Shown: positions 36,210 through 46,577 of the stretch, piece by piece
Position numbering within the stretch: position 1 is the first letter of the stretch
Layout: every line of letters begins with the position of its first letter
Assembly (NCBI GenBank): GCA_963773665.1
Contig: CAVZBZ010000004.1
Span: 372,001 to 436,000 of the forward strand
DNA length: 64,000 bases
Source: DATJLY01 sp963773665
GTDB lineage: Bacteria > Pseudomonadota > Alphaproteobacteria > ATCC43930 > CGMCC-115725
Direction of reading: 5' to 3'
The notes under the pieces: generated by a model
Databases searched by the model: none
Told to the model about the DNA's origin: nothing
Seen by the model: the letters and a program-made list of their open reading frames with translations, nothing else
Translations under genes and position numbers: made by a program

Positions 36210-37318
36210 ACGATCCGCCGCTCATTCTCGTCGTCGACGACAACGAGGCGAACCGCGACATCCTTGCGACCCGCCTCGCCGCCAACAACTACCGCACCAT
36301 CGCCGCCGCGGACGGCGAGGAGGCGCTGGCGATGGCGTATGCCGAGCGGCCCGATCTCATCCTGCTCGACGTGATGATGCCGAAGATCGACGGCATCGAG
36401 GTGTGCCGCCGCCTCAAGGGCGATGCGTCGCTGCCGTTCCTGCCGATCATCCTGGTGACGGCGAAGGCCGATACCAGGGACGTGGTGCACGGCCTCGATG
36501 CCGGCGCCGACGAGTACCTCACGAAGCCCATCGACCAGGGCGCCCTCGTCGCGCGGGTGCGCTCGGTGCTGCGCCTCAAGACGCTGCACGACGAGGTCGC
36601 GCGCCAGGCGGCGGAATTGAAGGACTGGAACGCGACGCTCGAGGCGCGCGTCACGGTGCAGCTTGCCGAGCTCGAGCGCGCGAGCCGCTTGCGGCGCTTT
36701 CTGGCGCCGCAGATCGCGGAGGCGATCGCGTCGGGCGACGAGCGCGCGCTCGAAGGCCATCGCCGCGACGTGACCGTCGTGTTCTGCGACCTGCGCGGCT
36801 TCACCGCATTCTCCGAGGGCGCCGAGCCCGAGGAGGTGATCGCGGTGTTGCGCCAGTACCACGCGACCTTGGGCGAGCTCATTCACCGCCACGAAGGGAC
36901 GCTCGAACGCTTCACCGGCGACGGCGTCATGGTGTTCTTCAACGATCCGATCCCGTGCGCCGACCCGGCGCACCGCGCCGTGCGCATGGCGGTCGCGATG
37001 CGCGCGCGCGTCGACGAGCTGGCGAAGACCTGGCGCAAGTACGGCTATGCACTGGGCTTCGGCGTCGGCATCGCACACGGCTATGCGACGCTCGGGCGGA
37101 TCGGCTTCGAGGAGCGCTCGGATTATGCCGCCGTGGGCTCGGTCGTGAACCTTGCCGCGCGGCTTTGCGGCGAGGCCGAAAGCGGCCAGATCATCATCGA
37201 GCGCAAGGTGCTGGTCGCGGTCGAGGAATTGGTCGAAACGGAAGAGCTCGGCGCGCGCGAACTCAAGGGCTTCCACCGCCCCGTCCCGGCCTTCAACATC
37301 GTGCGGTTGAAGGGATAG
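36206..37318 (+). CDS. Receiver-linked class III adenylate/guanylate cyclase
   Basis: A 370-residue cytoplasmic protein. Residues 1-125 are a receiver (LVVDDNEANRDIL; phosphoacceptor in LILLDVMMPKIDG; VTAKAD; DEYLTKPID). A coiled linker of about 45 residues follows. Residues of about 185-365 are the catalytic domain, with metal-binding aspartates in VTVVFCDLRGFTAF and RFTGDGVMVFFND and the NxxxR-type motif AVGSVVNLAARLCGEA. It would make cAMP or cGMP under control of phosphorylation; the substrate cannot be assigned by eye. Such receiver-cyclase proteins form homodimers through the catalytic domains. It is the last gene of the kinase operon and is convergent with the next gene, with only eight bases between stops. 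Confidence 0.9.
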   Translation: MNDPPLILVVDDNEANRDILATRLAANNYRTIAAADGEEALAMAYAERPDLILLDVMMPKIDGIEVCRRLKGDASLPFLPIILVTAKADTRDVVHGLDAGADEYLTKPIDQGALVARVRSVLRLKTLHDEVARQAAELKDWNATLEARVTVQLAELERASRLRRFLAPQIAEAIASGDERALEGHRRDVTVVFCDLRGFTAFSEGAEPEEVIAVLRQYHATLGELIHRHEGTLERFTGDGVMVFFNDPIPCADPAHRAVRMAVAMRARVDELAKTWRKYGYALGFGVGIAHGYATLGRIGFEERSDYAAVGSVVNLAARLCGEAESGQIIIERKVLVAVEELVETEELGARELKGFHRPVPAFNIVRLKG

Positions 37319-37326
37319 CGCCGCGC

Positions 37327-38568
37327 TTACGGCTCCGGCGGCGCTGTCTTCGCGGCGGCAACGGTCTTGAGCCGCGCGAGCCACACGGCATCGAGCCTGC
37401 CGCCGTCGGCGATCACCGATTTCGGACCCTCGCCGCTTGCGTCGAACTTCACGAGCGCCTGGACCGTGCGCCAGCTCATGACGCCGTCGATGTCGCCGTC
37501 GTAATAGCCGAGCCGTGTCAGATATTCCTGCGCCTCGCGCACCGAGGCATCGCCCGGCGCCGCCGCAACATCGGGCGCGGCGAGGGTGCCGACCGGGATC
37601 GCGGCGCCGAGCGGATCGGCGGCCGATGCCGAAGAAACGGAAGCCGCCGGCGCTGCAATGGGCGCGGCCGATGCAGTCGCCGCCGCGGGGGCGACCGGCG
37701 CGGCCGATCTCGGCACGAATGCCGCGGACTCATCATAGCTCGGCGCTTCGACCGGCATGGCCGCGCTTTGCGGTGCGAGCGCTTTCGGCGCGAATGCCGC
37801 CGCTTCGTCATAGTTTGCCGCTTCCGCCGGCGTGGGCGCCTTCGGCGCGAATGCAGCGGCCTCGTCGTACTTCGCCGCTTCGCCGGGCGCGGCCACGCTC
37901 TGCGGCGCGGGCGCCTGTGCTGCGAATGCGGCGGACTCGTCATAGCTGGCGGCCGCGCTTTGCGGCGCTTCGGCCGGTGCGGCGGCTTCGCTGATTGCTG
38001 CGGGCGCGGCGGCTTCCGGTACGGCGGCGGCCTCGTCCTTCGGTGCAGGCGCAACGGCGGGCGCCGCATCGCCCGAGACCGGCGCCGATTCGACCGGCGT
38101 GCGCGGCGATGCCTCGGGTGCGGGTGCGGGCGCGATATCGGATGTCGCGGCGGGAGCGGGCACGGCGGCCTGCGGCGCCGGCGGCAAAATCACGGGCGGG
38201 ACGGGGGCCGCGGGCGGCATCACCGTGGGCGGCGTCAGCGCCGCATATTGCGGCATCGGACGGCGCGGCATGAAGTGCAGCGCGTTCTCGACCATGGGCC
38301 CGGCAACGCCATCCTGCGGCAGGCCATAGTCGCGCTCGTAGGCGAGGATGGCGCGATAGGTCGCCTCGTTCATGGCGCCGGTGGCGGGCCCGGCATCGTA
38401 GCCGTGCGATTTAAGCTGAAGCTGGATGTCGCGGATGCCGATGAGCTCGAGCGCCGGGGCAAAGCCGCTTTGCGGCGGCGGCGCCTCCTCGCGCGCCAGG
38501 GCCTGGGCGGCGGACACGGCGAGCGCCGTCCCCGCCAAGAGCACGAGCGCCGCGCTTCGTCTTGCCAT
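37327..38568 (-). CDS. Exported protein with two peptidoglycan-binding domains and an Ala/Pro linker
   Basis: A 413-residue protein with GGAGGAGA before its ATG. A signal peptide ends AAQALA. Residues of about 40-95 form a PG_binding_1 domain (RDIQLQLKSHGYDAGPATG; NEATYRAILAYERDYGLP). Residues of about 340-395 form a second (EAQEYLTRLGYYDGDIDGVM; SWRTVQALVKFD). Between them lie 240 residues of Ala/Pro-rich linker with four copies of (S/N/K)YDE(A/S)AAF separated by 17-28 residues. The protein is probably periplasmic and tethered to the cell wall, with the linker spanning distance. No catalytic domain is seen, so it may be structural or a scaffold. Convergent with the cyclase gene. Confidence 0.85.
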   Translation of the reverse strand: MARRSAALVLLAGTALAVSAAQALAREEAPPPQSGFAPALELIGIRDIQLQLKSHGYDAGPATGAMNEATYRAILAYERDYGLPQDGVAGPMVENALHFMPRRPMPQYAALTPPTVMPPAAPVPPVILPPAPQAAVPAPAATSDIAPAPAPEASPRTPVESAPVSGDAAPAVAPAPKDEAAAVPEAAAPAAISEAAAPAEAPQSAAASYDESAAFAAQAPAPQSVAAPGEAAKYDEAAAFAPKAPTPAEAANYDEAAAFAPKALAPQSAAMPVEAPSYDESAAFVPRSAAPVAPAAATASAAPIAAPAASVSSASAADPLGAAIPVGTLAAPDVAAAPGDASVREAQEYLTRLGYYDGDIDGVMSWRTVQALVKFDASGEGPKSVIADGGRLDAVWLARLKTVAAAKTAPPEP

Positions 38569-38586
38569 GAGCGTCTCCTCCGCCGC

Positions 38587-38599
38587 GAATACAGTATTC
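38587..38599. promoter_or_regulatory. Palindrome GAATACAGTATTC upstream of the peptidoglycan-binding gene
   Basis: A perfect GAATAC / GTATTC inverted repeat centred 25 bases before the ATG of the minus-strand gene, close to the ribosome-binding site. Such a position would suit a repressor operator. No factor is identified. Confidence 0.35.
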
Positions 38600-38744
38600 C
38601 TCTTTCAACTGGCAGTCAAACGCCGCCCTTTCAAATGAAGCCGTAGCGTTCTTTTCTCGTCGTTTCAAAGCTTGAAGGACGGTGGGTGATCCGCGCGCGC
38701 GCCGCCTGCGTATCTTCAGCCGAGCATACCCTGCGAGGCGAAGC

Positions 38745-38978
38745 GTGGACGAAGCGCAGAAATGGCGGGCGCGCGCGGCGCGCTACCGTGAATTTGCCGA
38801 GCTTGCCATGGACGGCACGGCCCGGACCCGGCGCATGGAACGGGCGCGAAATTTCGAGCGCCTTGCCGCCGAGCTCGAGGGCGGCGCTGCCCCCGCCCCG
38901 GCGCATGCCAATTCGTCCCTTTCCGGATTGCGCCGCACGCTGTCGCGCGTCGCCGGCTTTTGGGCGGCGGCGACTTAA
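38745..38978 (+). CDS. Small hypothetical protein (77 aa)
   Basis: The GTG start is preceded by GAGG at six bases. The product starts VDEAQKWRARAARYREFAEL and continues with TRRMERARNFERLAAELEGG, two amphipathic helices rich in Arg, Ala and Glu. Short proteins of this WRxxAxxYRxxAE type are common in alphaproteobacteria and have no assigned function. It stands alone on the plus strand, between the divergent peptidoglycan-binding gene and the end of parB, whose stop is three bases past its own. Confidence 0.6.
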   Translation: MDEAQKWRARAARYREFAELAMDGTARTRRMERARNFERLAAELEGGAAPAPAHANSSLSGLRRTLSRVAGFWAAAT

Positions 38979-38981
38979 GAA

Positions 38982-39849
38982 TTATCGCTGCACCGGGCGC
39001 TTCAGCCGCTCGATCAAATCCTGGAGCTGGTCGAGCGTGCGCCAGCGGATGGTCAGGTCGCCACCGGTCGTGTCGATGTTCCGCACCGCGACCTTCATGC
39101 CGAGAAACATCTGCAGCTCTTTCTCGAGCGCCTTGACGTTGGGATCGCGCACGACAGGCGCCGCTTCCGAAGTTTCGGGCGCTCCCTTGCGATAGTTCGT
39201 GGCGTTCTCGACCTGGCGCACGCTCATGCCGTAGCGCACCACTTCCTTTGCGAGCGCCACCGGATCGCGCGCCGCGAGCAGCGCGCGCGCATGGCCGGCG
39301 CTGATGCGGCCGTCGCTCGACCATCGCCTTCACTTCGTCCGGGAGCCCCAAAAGGCGCAGCATGTTGGCGACGTGGCTGCGGCTCTTGCCGACGCGCTGC
39401 GCCAGCGCATCCTGGGTGTAGCCGAACTCGGCGATGAGACGCTGATAGCCCTCGGCCTCCTCGAGCGCGTTCAGATCCTCGCGCTGCACATTCTCGACGA
39501 GCGCGAATTCGAGCGCGTCGCGGTCGCTCACTTCGCGCAGCAGCACCGGCACTTCGTGCAGCTTGGCGCGCTGCGCCGCGCGCCAGCGCCGCTCGCCGGC
39601 GAGGATCTCGAATTCGCCGGCGCGGCTCGGGTGCGGGCGCACCAGAAGCGGCTGCAGCACGCCCTGCGCCGCGATCGACTGCGCCAGCGCGTCGAGCGCT
39701 TCCTCGTCGAAGCGCCGGCGCGGCTGGAAGCGGCCGGGGTGGAGGCGCTCGACCGGCACGCTCTTGATGCCGCCCGGCGCCTCGCGCGGTTCATCGCCCA
39801 GAAGCGCCGAAAGCCCGCGCCCCAGGCCGCGCCGCGTGTCAGGACTCAT
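38982..39849 (-). CDS. parB: Chromosome partitioning protein ParB (one frameshift)
   Basis: Binds parS, loads SMC and spreads on DNA as a CTP-dependent clamp. The N-terminus RRGLGRGLSALLGDEP is characteristic. The CTP-binding and arginine patch region is LAGERRWRAAQRAKL and NVQREDLNALEEAEGY. The helix-turn-helix is TQDALAQRVGKSRSHVANML. Removing one C near 39308 restores EDGRISAGHARAL and joins it to ARDPVALAKEVVRYGMSVRQ and the C-terminal dimer domain ending ERLKRPVQR. The length of about 289 residues is normal. The start overlaps the parA stop (ATGA). Two parS sites are found 1.4 and 3.4 kb upstream. Confidence 0.95.
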
Positions 39850-40667
39850 GCGACCCTCCGTTCACGCCGCAGCAATTCGCCGGCGAGATGCACATAGGCC
39901 TGGGCACCGGGGCAGCGGAAATCGTAGAGCAGCACCGGCTTGCCGTGCGACGGCGCCTCGGACACGCGGACGTTGCGCGGGATGACGGTGCGATAAACCT
40001 TGTCGCCGAAATGATCGCGCACGTCGGCGGCGACGAGATCGCTGAGGTTGTTGCGCTTGTCGAACATGGTGAGGACGACGCCTTCGATTTCGAGCGCGGG
40101 ATTGAAGCGGCGCTTCACGCGCTCGATCGTATGCACGAGATGCGACAGGCCCTCGAGCGCGTAGAACTCGCATTGCAGCGGCACCAGCACCGGTGTCGCA
40201 CGCGACGAGCGCGTTCAACGTCAGCAGCCCGAGCGAGGGCGGGCAATCGATCAGCACATGGTCGTGCGCGGAATGCGCCGCGCTCGAGCGCCTCGCGCAA
40301 GCGGAACTCGCGCCGCTCCGCGCCCACCAGTTCGAGCTCCGCGCCGATCAGCTCGACCGAGGCCGGCACGATGTCGAGCCCGGGAACTTCGGTGGCAATG
40401 ATTGCGTCCGCAAGTATAATCTCGCCGGTCAGCACCTCGTAGCTCGTCCGGTCGCGCGCGTCACGCGCAATGCCGAGGCCGGTGCTGGCGTTGCCCTGCG
40501 GGTCGAGATCGATGAGCAGAACATGTGACGCCCGTGGCGGCAAGCGCGGTCGCAAGGTTGATCGCGGTCGTGGTCTTGCCGACGCCGCCCTTCTGGTTGG
40601 CGATGGCAATGACGCGGCGCGGCTGGGCTTCGGACCCAACCGCAGGTTGCGAAAACAGCTCGTTCAT
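39846..40667 (-). CDS. parA: Chromosome partitioning ATPase ParA (frameshifted)
   Basis: Walker-type ATPase that moves ParB-parS complexes. It starts MNELFSQPAVGSEAQPRRV, followed by the deviant Walker A KGGVGKTTTAINLA. After a shift near 40533 comes VLLIDLDPQGNASTGLG (Walker A prime); after shifts near 40275 and 40205 come LIDCPPSLGLLTLNAL (Walker B) and VPLQCEFYALEGLSHL. The end, SHGKPVLLYDFRCPGAQAYV, matches chromosomal ParA. Length after repair is about 272 residues. The ATG overlaps the rsmG stop and the stop overlaps parB, both by ATGA, so the order rsmG-parA-parB is one transcription unit. Confidence 0.94.
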
Positions 40668-41320
40668 GCCCCGGACTTCCGGAAAAGCCGTCGAATTATC
40701 AGGATGTTTCCCGCCGGGATCGCTGCGGCTCGGTTCGAGCCGCGCGTCCATCGTCCAGCTTTTTGCCGCTTCGGTCACTTCGTCTCCCGCTCCTCGTCCC
40801 TTGAGGAAGAGGCAAATGCTGTGGTTCGAGAGGAACCGCTCCGCAATATCTAGCAGATCGGGGAGGGGCGCAAGAGCCCGCGCGGTGACCACGTCGGCCG
40901 CGAGCGGGCCCACTCGCTCGGCCCTTTGCGCGTGGATCTCGACCGTCGTCTCGGAAATCCGCGCCGCCTCGCGCAGGAACGCGGCCTTCCTCTGGTCGTT
41001 TTCGACGAGATGCACCTCCGGCACGCCGAGGATGGCCAGGACCAGGCCCGGAAGGCCGGCGCCGCTGCCGAGATCGACGAGCACGCGCGCGCTCTTCGGC
41101 ACGAAGCGGCAGAAGCTGCGCCGAATCGAGGATGTGGCGGCGCCACGGATCGCCCATTGTCGTGGCGCCCACCAGGTTGATGCGCCGGTTCCAGGCGCTC
41201 AGCAGCCGACATAGGCTTCGAGCCGGGCCAATGTTTCACGTGAAACAGGGAAGAGCCGGGCGAACCCATCGCAGCCGAGCGCGGTGCGCACCGGCCGGTC
41301 GTTCACCGGGGGCCGTGCGC

Positions 41321-41324
<4 letters not shown>
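40664..41324 (-). CDS. rsmG: 16S rRNA m7G527 methyltransferase RsmG (frameshifted)
   Basis: Uses S-adenosylmethionine to methylate G527 of 16S rRNA. The ATG overlaps the mnmG stop. The N-terminus MSARPPVNDRPVRT leads to PVSRETLARLEAYVG, in which VSRET is encoded by a parS palindrome. A shift near 41212 breaks the frame before LSAWNRRINLVGATTMGD and WRRHILDSAQLLPL. A second near 41107 precedes the SAM motif VLVDLGSGAGLPGLVLAI. A third near 40700 precedes the C-terminus LIIRRLFRKSGA, whose stop overlaps parA. Reconstructed length is about 219 residues, typical for the family. Confidence 0.92.
41232..41247. other. parS: parS site (perfect 16-mer)
   Basis: TGTTTCACGTGAAACA, the canonical ParB-binding palindrome, with no mismatch. 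It lies inside the 5' end of rsmG and codes for VSRET, as seen in many alphaproteobacteria. The parB gene is 1.4 kb downstream. Confidence 0.97.
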
Positions 41325-43194
<1,870 letters not shown>

Positions 43195-43208
43195 GGCCGG
43201 CACTCTAT

Positions 43209-43224
43209 GGTTTCACGTGAAACA
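43209..43224. other. parS: parS site (one mismatch)
   Basis: GGTTTCACGTGAAACA matches the parS 16-mer except at the first base; the 14-base core is a perfect palindrome. It is intergenic, 15 bases upstream of the mnmG ATG and 1.98 kb from the first site. Confidence 0.93.
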
Positions 43225-43393
43225 CCGCAACCAATGACGAATCCGCGAAACATTGATTACAAATTACTTAAGAAAGTGTTCACCGCCCGAAGTAATACCA
43301 GATATAGAGAAGAGAATCGGAGTCGTCCCCGAGACGTTCCGGCAACCGGCACAAGATACGGGATCGCACAACGCGCATATTCTGCTTATGTTC
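43225..43393. other. AT-rich gap between mnmE and mnmG
   Basis: No gene recognised. The first 110 bases are markedly AT-richer than their surroundings and lie directly upstream of mnmG and its parS, so they probably hold the mnmG promoter. TTAC-N7-TTAA at 43257-43271 is one base from the CtrA consensus TTAA-N7-TTAA. Two GANTC sites are also present. Confidence 0.4.
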
Positions 43394-44710
43394 CTATTTG
43401 CCGATGCAAAATTGGGCGAACAGGCGGTCAAGCATGTCCTCGACATCGACCCGGCCCGTAATGCGGCCGAGCGCGCGGGCGGCAGAACGCAGATCTTCGG
43501 CGGCAAGCTCCGGCAATGCGGCTCGCGCCGAAGCGCACGAGCGCGGCGCGGCAATCCTCGAGCGCCTCGCGATGACGCGCGCGCGTGACGAGCGCCGCGC
43601 CCGATGGCGCGAACCGCGCCGCGACCGCCTCGCCCAGCCGTTCGAGCAGCGCCTCGAGCCCCGCGCCGGTCTTGACCGAGACGGCCACGCCTTCCGGCGC
43701 CGCGGCGAGCGGCGGCAGCAGGTCGATCTTGTTGGCGACGAGAATGGCGTCGCCGTCGAGCAGATCGGCGACCGAACCCTTTTCTTCGGGCCGCGTCGCA
43801 TCGACGACGACGAGCTTCAGATCGGCGCGCGATGCCCGATCGCGCGCGCGCTTCACGCCCTCCGCTTCGATCGCATCGGCGCCCTCGCGCAATCCCGCCG
43901 TGTCGGCGAGCAGCACCGGAAAGCCCGCGAGATCGAGCGCCACCTCGATCACGTCGCGCGTCGTTCCCGCGGTCGCCGCGGTGATCGCCACTTCGCGCCG
44001 CGCCAGCGCGTTCATGAGGCTCGATTTGCCAGCATTCGGCGGACCCAGGATCGCGACCGACACGCCCTCGCGCAGCCTCTCGCCGCGACGATCGTCGGCG
44101 AGAAACGCGCCGATCTCGGCCGCGAGCGATGACGCTGTGCGGCGCGCCTCGTCCCATAGTCCCTGCGGCAGATCCTCGTCGGGAAAATCGATCGCCGCCT
44201 CGAGCTTTGCTTGCATCTGCAATAATTGCTCGCGCCACGACTTCGGTCACGCGGCCGAGCTCGCCGCCGAGCTGACGCAGCGCCTGGCGCCGCTGCGCCG
44301 CGGTCTCGGCGGCGATGAGGTCGGCAAGCCCTTCCGCCGCAGCGAGGTCGAGCTTGCCGTTCAAAAAGCCGCGGCGCGTGAACTCGCCCGGCTCGGCCAG
44401 GCGCAGCCCCTGGCGCCGCGAGCGTCTCGAACACGCCTTGCACCACGGCACGGCTGCCGTGCAGGTGCAGCTCGGCCACGTCCTCGCCGGTGACGCTTTT
44501 GGGCGCCGGAAAATAGAGGGCGAGGCCTTCGTCGATTATCTCGCCGAGCGCGTCGCGAAAGCGCGCGAGCACGGCGCGCCGCGGCGGCGGCAGAACCCCC
44601 GCCAGCGCGCGGAGAGCCGCGCCCGCCGCCGGTCCCGAGACCCGCACCACGGCAATGCCGGCGCGGCCCGGCGCGGTCGAGAGCGCATAGATCGTGTCGC
44701 CGCCGCTCAT
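43394..44710 (-). CDS. mnmE: tRNA modification GTPase MnmE (frameshifted)
   Basis: Partner of MnmG in U34 modification; a potassium-dependent G protein. The N-terminal tetrahydrofolate-binding domain reads DTIYALSTAPGRAGIAVVRV and GEDVAELHLHGSRAVVQGVF. After a shift near 44420 comes GLRLAEPGEFTRRGFLNGKL, and after another near 44228 comes LLQMQAKLEAAIDFPDEDLP. The G domain has GPPNAGKSSLMNALA, TAGTTRDV, DTAGLREGADAIE and NKIDLLPP. A third shift near 43530 precedes the C-terminal ITGRVDVEDMLDRLF and FCIGK with the conserved catalytic-end cysteine. The three shifts are each repaired by removing one C. Reconstructed length is about 437 residues, normal for the family. Confidence 0.94.
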
Positions 44711-44902
44711 GCGCCGACTCTAGGACGTCCCCAGTGCCGAATTGAATCCAATGTGCGGCGCCCTCGCATATGCGGGCGCTCCCAAAAACTCAAAACCGGA
44801 CAAATTTTATTAAAATTGTGAACCGCCTCACACCAGGGCCGGGCGAATCGGCTGTATTCATGTCCGATAGCCGTCGAAGCGGCCCCGCCGTTGGAGTGGA
44901 AG

Positions 44903-45094
44903 ATGCACCAGGTAACCGCCCTCCCCCTCGCCTCGTACAGCTTCGGGTCGCGCTTTTCCGAGGCCGGCCCGGCCGCCTCGCTCTGTGCCAATCTGCACCG
45001 CTGGCGCCGGCGGGCGAGCCTCGAGGCGATCGCCCGCGCGTTCTCCGACCTGAGCTTCAACCCCTTCCTGTTCCAGATCGAATCGGACCGCTGA
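44903..45094 (+). CDS. Small hypothetical protein (63 aa)
   Basis: The ATG has GGAG six bases upstream. The protein begins MHQVTALPLASYSFGSRFSE, has a basic patch LHRWRRRASLEAIARAF and ends DLSFNPFLFQIESDR. The layout, a short N-terminal arm followed by an Arg-rich amphipathic helix, recalls DUF1127-type small proteins without matching them. It is monocistronic: mnmE diverges upstream, and a strong hairpin begins 14 bases after the stop. Function unknown. Confidence 0.55.
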   Translation: MHQVTALPLASYSFGSRFSEAGPAASLCANLHRWRRRASLEAIARAFSDLSFNPFLFQIESDR

Positions 45095-45100
45095 GCGGCA

Positions 45101-45133
45101 AAAGAAAGGCCCCGCCACGGAGGGAGCGGGGCC
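45101..45133 (-). terminator. Intrinsic terminator downstream of the siderophore-interacting gene
   Basis: GGCCCCGC and GCGGGGCC form a perfect 8-base stem around a 10-base loop, followed on the minus strand by TTTCTTTT. It is 110 bases past the stop of the minus-strand gene and also just past the small plus-strand gene, for which it has no T-tract. A second hairpin (GCCTCGC / GCGAGGC, 45146-45163) lies between it and the minus-strand gene. Confidence 0.75.
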
Positions 45134-45242
45134 AAGGTCTGCGCGGGCCTCGCACCAGCGAGGCTCCCGGCAAAACTAACACTCCCGCCAATCGTTGGCT
45201 AGCAGGAACCATCGCGGCGATTCGACCTGACCGAATCCGACT

Positions 45243-46016
45243 CTAATCCTCGACATGGTCGTGGCCGCCGACGCGGCCCGGGCGCCAATAGCCTTCGGAA
45301 TAAATCTGCGTACGGTCCATGCCGCGCGAAATCAGGTCATGGCGGCGCGCGCGCACGCTCCCGGTCTCGCCGAGAATGTAGGCGTGGCCCTTGCCGGGCG
45401 GCAGACGGAAGCCTGCGACGGCATCGACCAGCAGCGGCCGCGCGCCGGGTGCTGCGCCGTTGCGCAGGAGCCAATGCAGTTCGACATCAGCGGCCGAAAC
45501 CAGGTCCTGCTTCTCGCCTTCGTCGGCAACTTCGAGAAAGACATGCGCCTTGGCCCCTTTCGGCAGCGCCTCCAAGAGCGCGAAGATCGCCGGCAGCGCC
45601 GTCTCGTCGCCCGAAAAGAGATGCCACGCCGCGTCCGCCGCAAGCGCGATGCGCCCGCGCGGGCCGCGAATGTCGATGGCGTCGCCCGGCTTCGCCAAGC
45701 GCGCCCATTCGACGCCCGGCGTCACGTGATCGTGCAGCACGAAATCGACATCGATGCGCTTGGCCGCGCGGTCGAAGCGGCGGATCGTGTAATGCCGCCG
45801 CGCCGGCTCGCCCTGGCCTTGCGGAATCTGGAGCACGATCTCCTGCCCCGGCCGCGGCGCGAACTCGTCGAGCCCGTCGCCGGTCAGCTCGACCCGGCGC
45901 ATGAGGCGCGTCACGTCCTTCACGCCCGCCACGCGCAGCGACCACGGCCGCCCGCGGCGCGCTTCGAGCACCGCCGGATCGATCGGCGGCCGTTCCTTCA
46001 CGTCATCGGCGCTCAT
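45243..46016 (-). CDS. Siderophore-interacting FAD/NAD(P)H oxidoreductase (ViuB/SIP family)
   Basis: Predicted to reduce ferric siderophores in the cytoplasm and free Fe(II). The 257-residue protein starts at an ATG with GAGGAGAG upstream. The N-terminal FAD domain carries RRHYTIRRFD, the flavin-binding RxYT motif, and DFVLHDHVTPGVEWA. The C-terminal NAD(P)H domain has HLFSGDETALPAIFALLEAL, AYILGETGSVRARR and the ending YWRPGRVGGHDHVED, which is typical of the family. No siderophore receptor or Fur box was seen nearby. It is read toward the terminator described separately; the Smr gene on the same strand ends 72 bases before its start. Confidence 0.9.
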   Translation of the reverse strand: MSADDVKERPPIDPAVLEARRGRPWSLRVAGVKDVTRLMRRVELTGDGLDEFAPRPGQEIVLQIPQGQGEPARRHYTIRRFDRAAKRIDVDFVLHDHVTPGVEWARLAKPGDAIDIRGPRGRIALAADAAWHLFSGDETALPAIFALLEALPKGAKAHVFLEVADEGEKQDLVSAADVELHWLLRNGAAPGARPLLVDAVAGFRLPPGKGHAYILGETGSVRARRHDLISRGMDRTQIYSEGYWRPGRVGGHDHVED

Positions 46017-46088
46017 CGCCGCTCTCCTCATTCCCTGATCTTTCGCAGCACACTCTAGCGGATGGCGCCGCCTTTGCCAGAAGCGCGC

Positions 46089-46577
46089 TCAGTCGCGCTT
46101 GCGGCGCAGCAGCACGTAGAGCGCACCTTCGCCGCCGTGGCGCGGCTGCGCCGGCGCGACCGCGAGGACGCGCGCGCGGCAGCCCGGCTCGCCGAGCCAG
46201 CGCGGCACCGCGCGCTTCAGCACGTCCTCGCCCCCGCGCGCGCCCTTGCCGGTGATGACGAGCACGGTCCGCCGCCCCGATCCGTGCGAGGCTTCGATGA
46301 AGCGGACGAGCGCGCGATGCGCCTCGTCCTGCGTCATGCCGTGCAGATCGAGCCGCGCCGCGATCGCCAATTCGCCGCGCCGCAAGCGCTCGGCGCTGCG
46401 CCGGTCGAGCCCGGCGCCCACGGGTTCGGCGCGCGCGGTGGCGGCCTTCGCGCGCGGCGCCGCCGGAACCAGCGCGGGCGGCAATTCCGGTGCCGGCGCG
46501 CCGGCGCGCAAAACTTCGACGCCGCGCATCGCTTCGCGCCACAGCGCGCGTTCCTCGGCCGAGGGCTTACGCGCCAT
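46089..46577 (-). CDS. Smr-domain protein
   Basis: A 162-residue protein with the Smr (small MutS-related) domain in its C-terminal half: LDLHGMTQDEAHRALVRFIE, RTVLVITGKGARGGEDVLK and GGEGALYVLLRRKR. The LDLHG and TGKG motifs belong to the nuclease-like fold. The N-terminal half is a charged, Ala-rich region. Stand-alone Smr proteins cut or bind branched DNA or RNA in the cases studied; the substrate here is unknown. The start overlaps lutC by 11 bases, so it is cotranscribed with the lut genes, although a functional link is not evident. In many alphaproteobacteria it follows mltA instead. Confidence 0.92.
   Translation of the reverse strand: MARKPSAEERALWREAMRGVEVLRAGAPAPELPPALVPAAPRAKAATARAEPVGAGLDRRSAERLRRGELAIAARLDLHGMTQDEAHRALVRFIEASHGSGRRTVLVITGKGARGGEDVLKRAVPRWLGEPGCRARVLAVAPAQPRHGGEGALYVLLRRKRD

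Noticed and set aside
43253..43588. A plus-strand frame starting MITNYLRKCSPPEVIP
   Set aside because: It begins in the AT-rich intergenic stretch and runs antisense into mnmE with Arg-rich sequence; there is no ribosome-binding site or recognised motif.
45140..45242. A tRNA or small RNA in the gap before the siderophore-interacting gene
   Set aside because: There are hairpins but no cloverleaf or T-loop sequence; the structures are explained by transcription termination.
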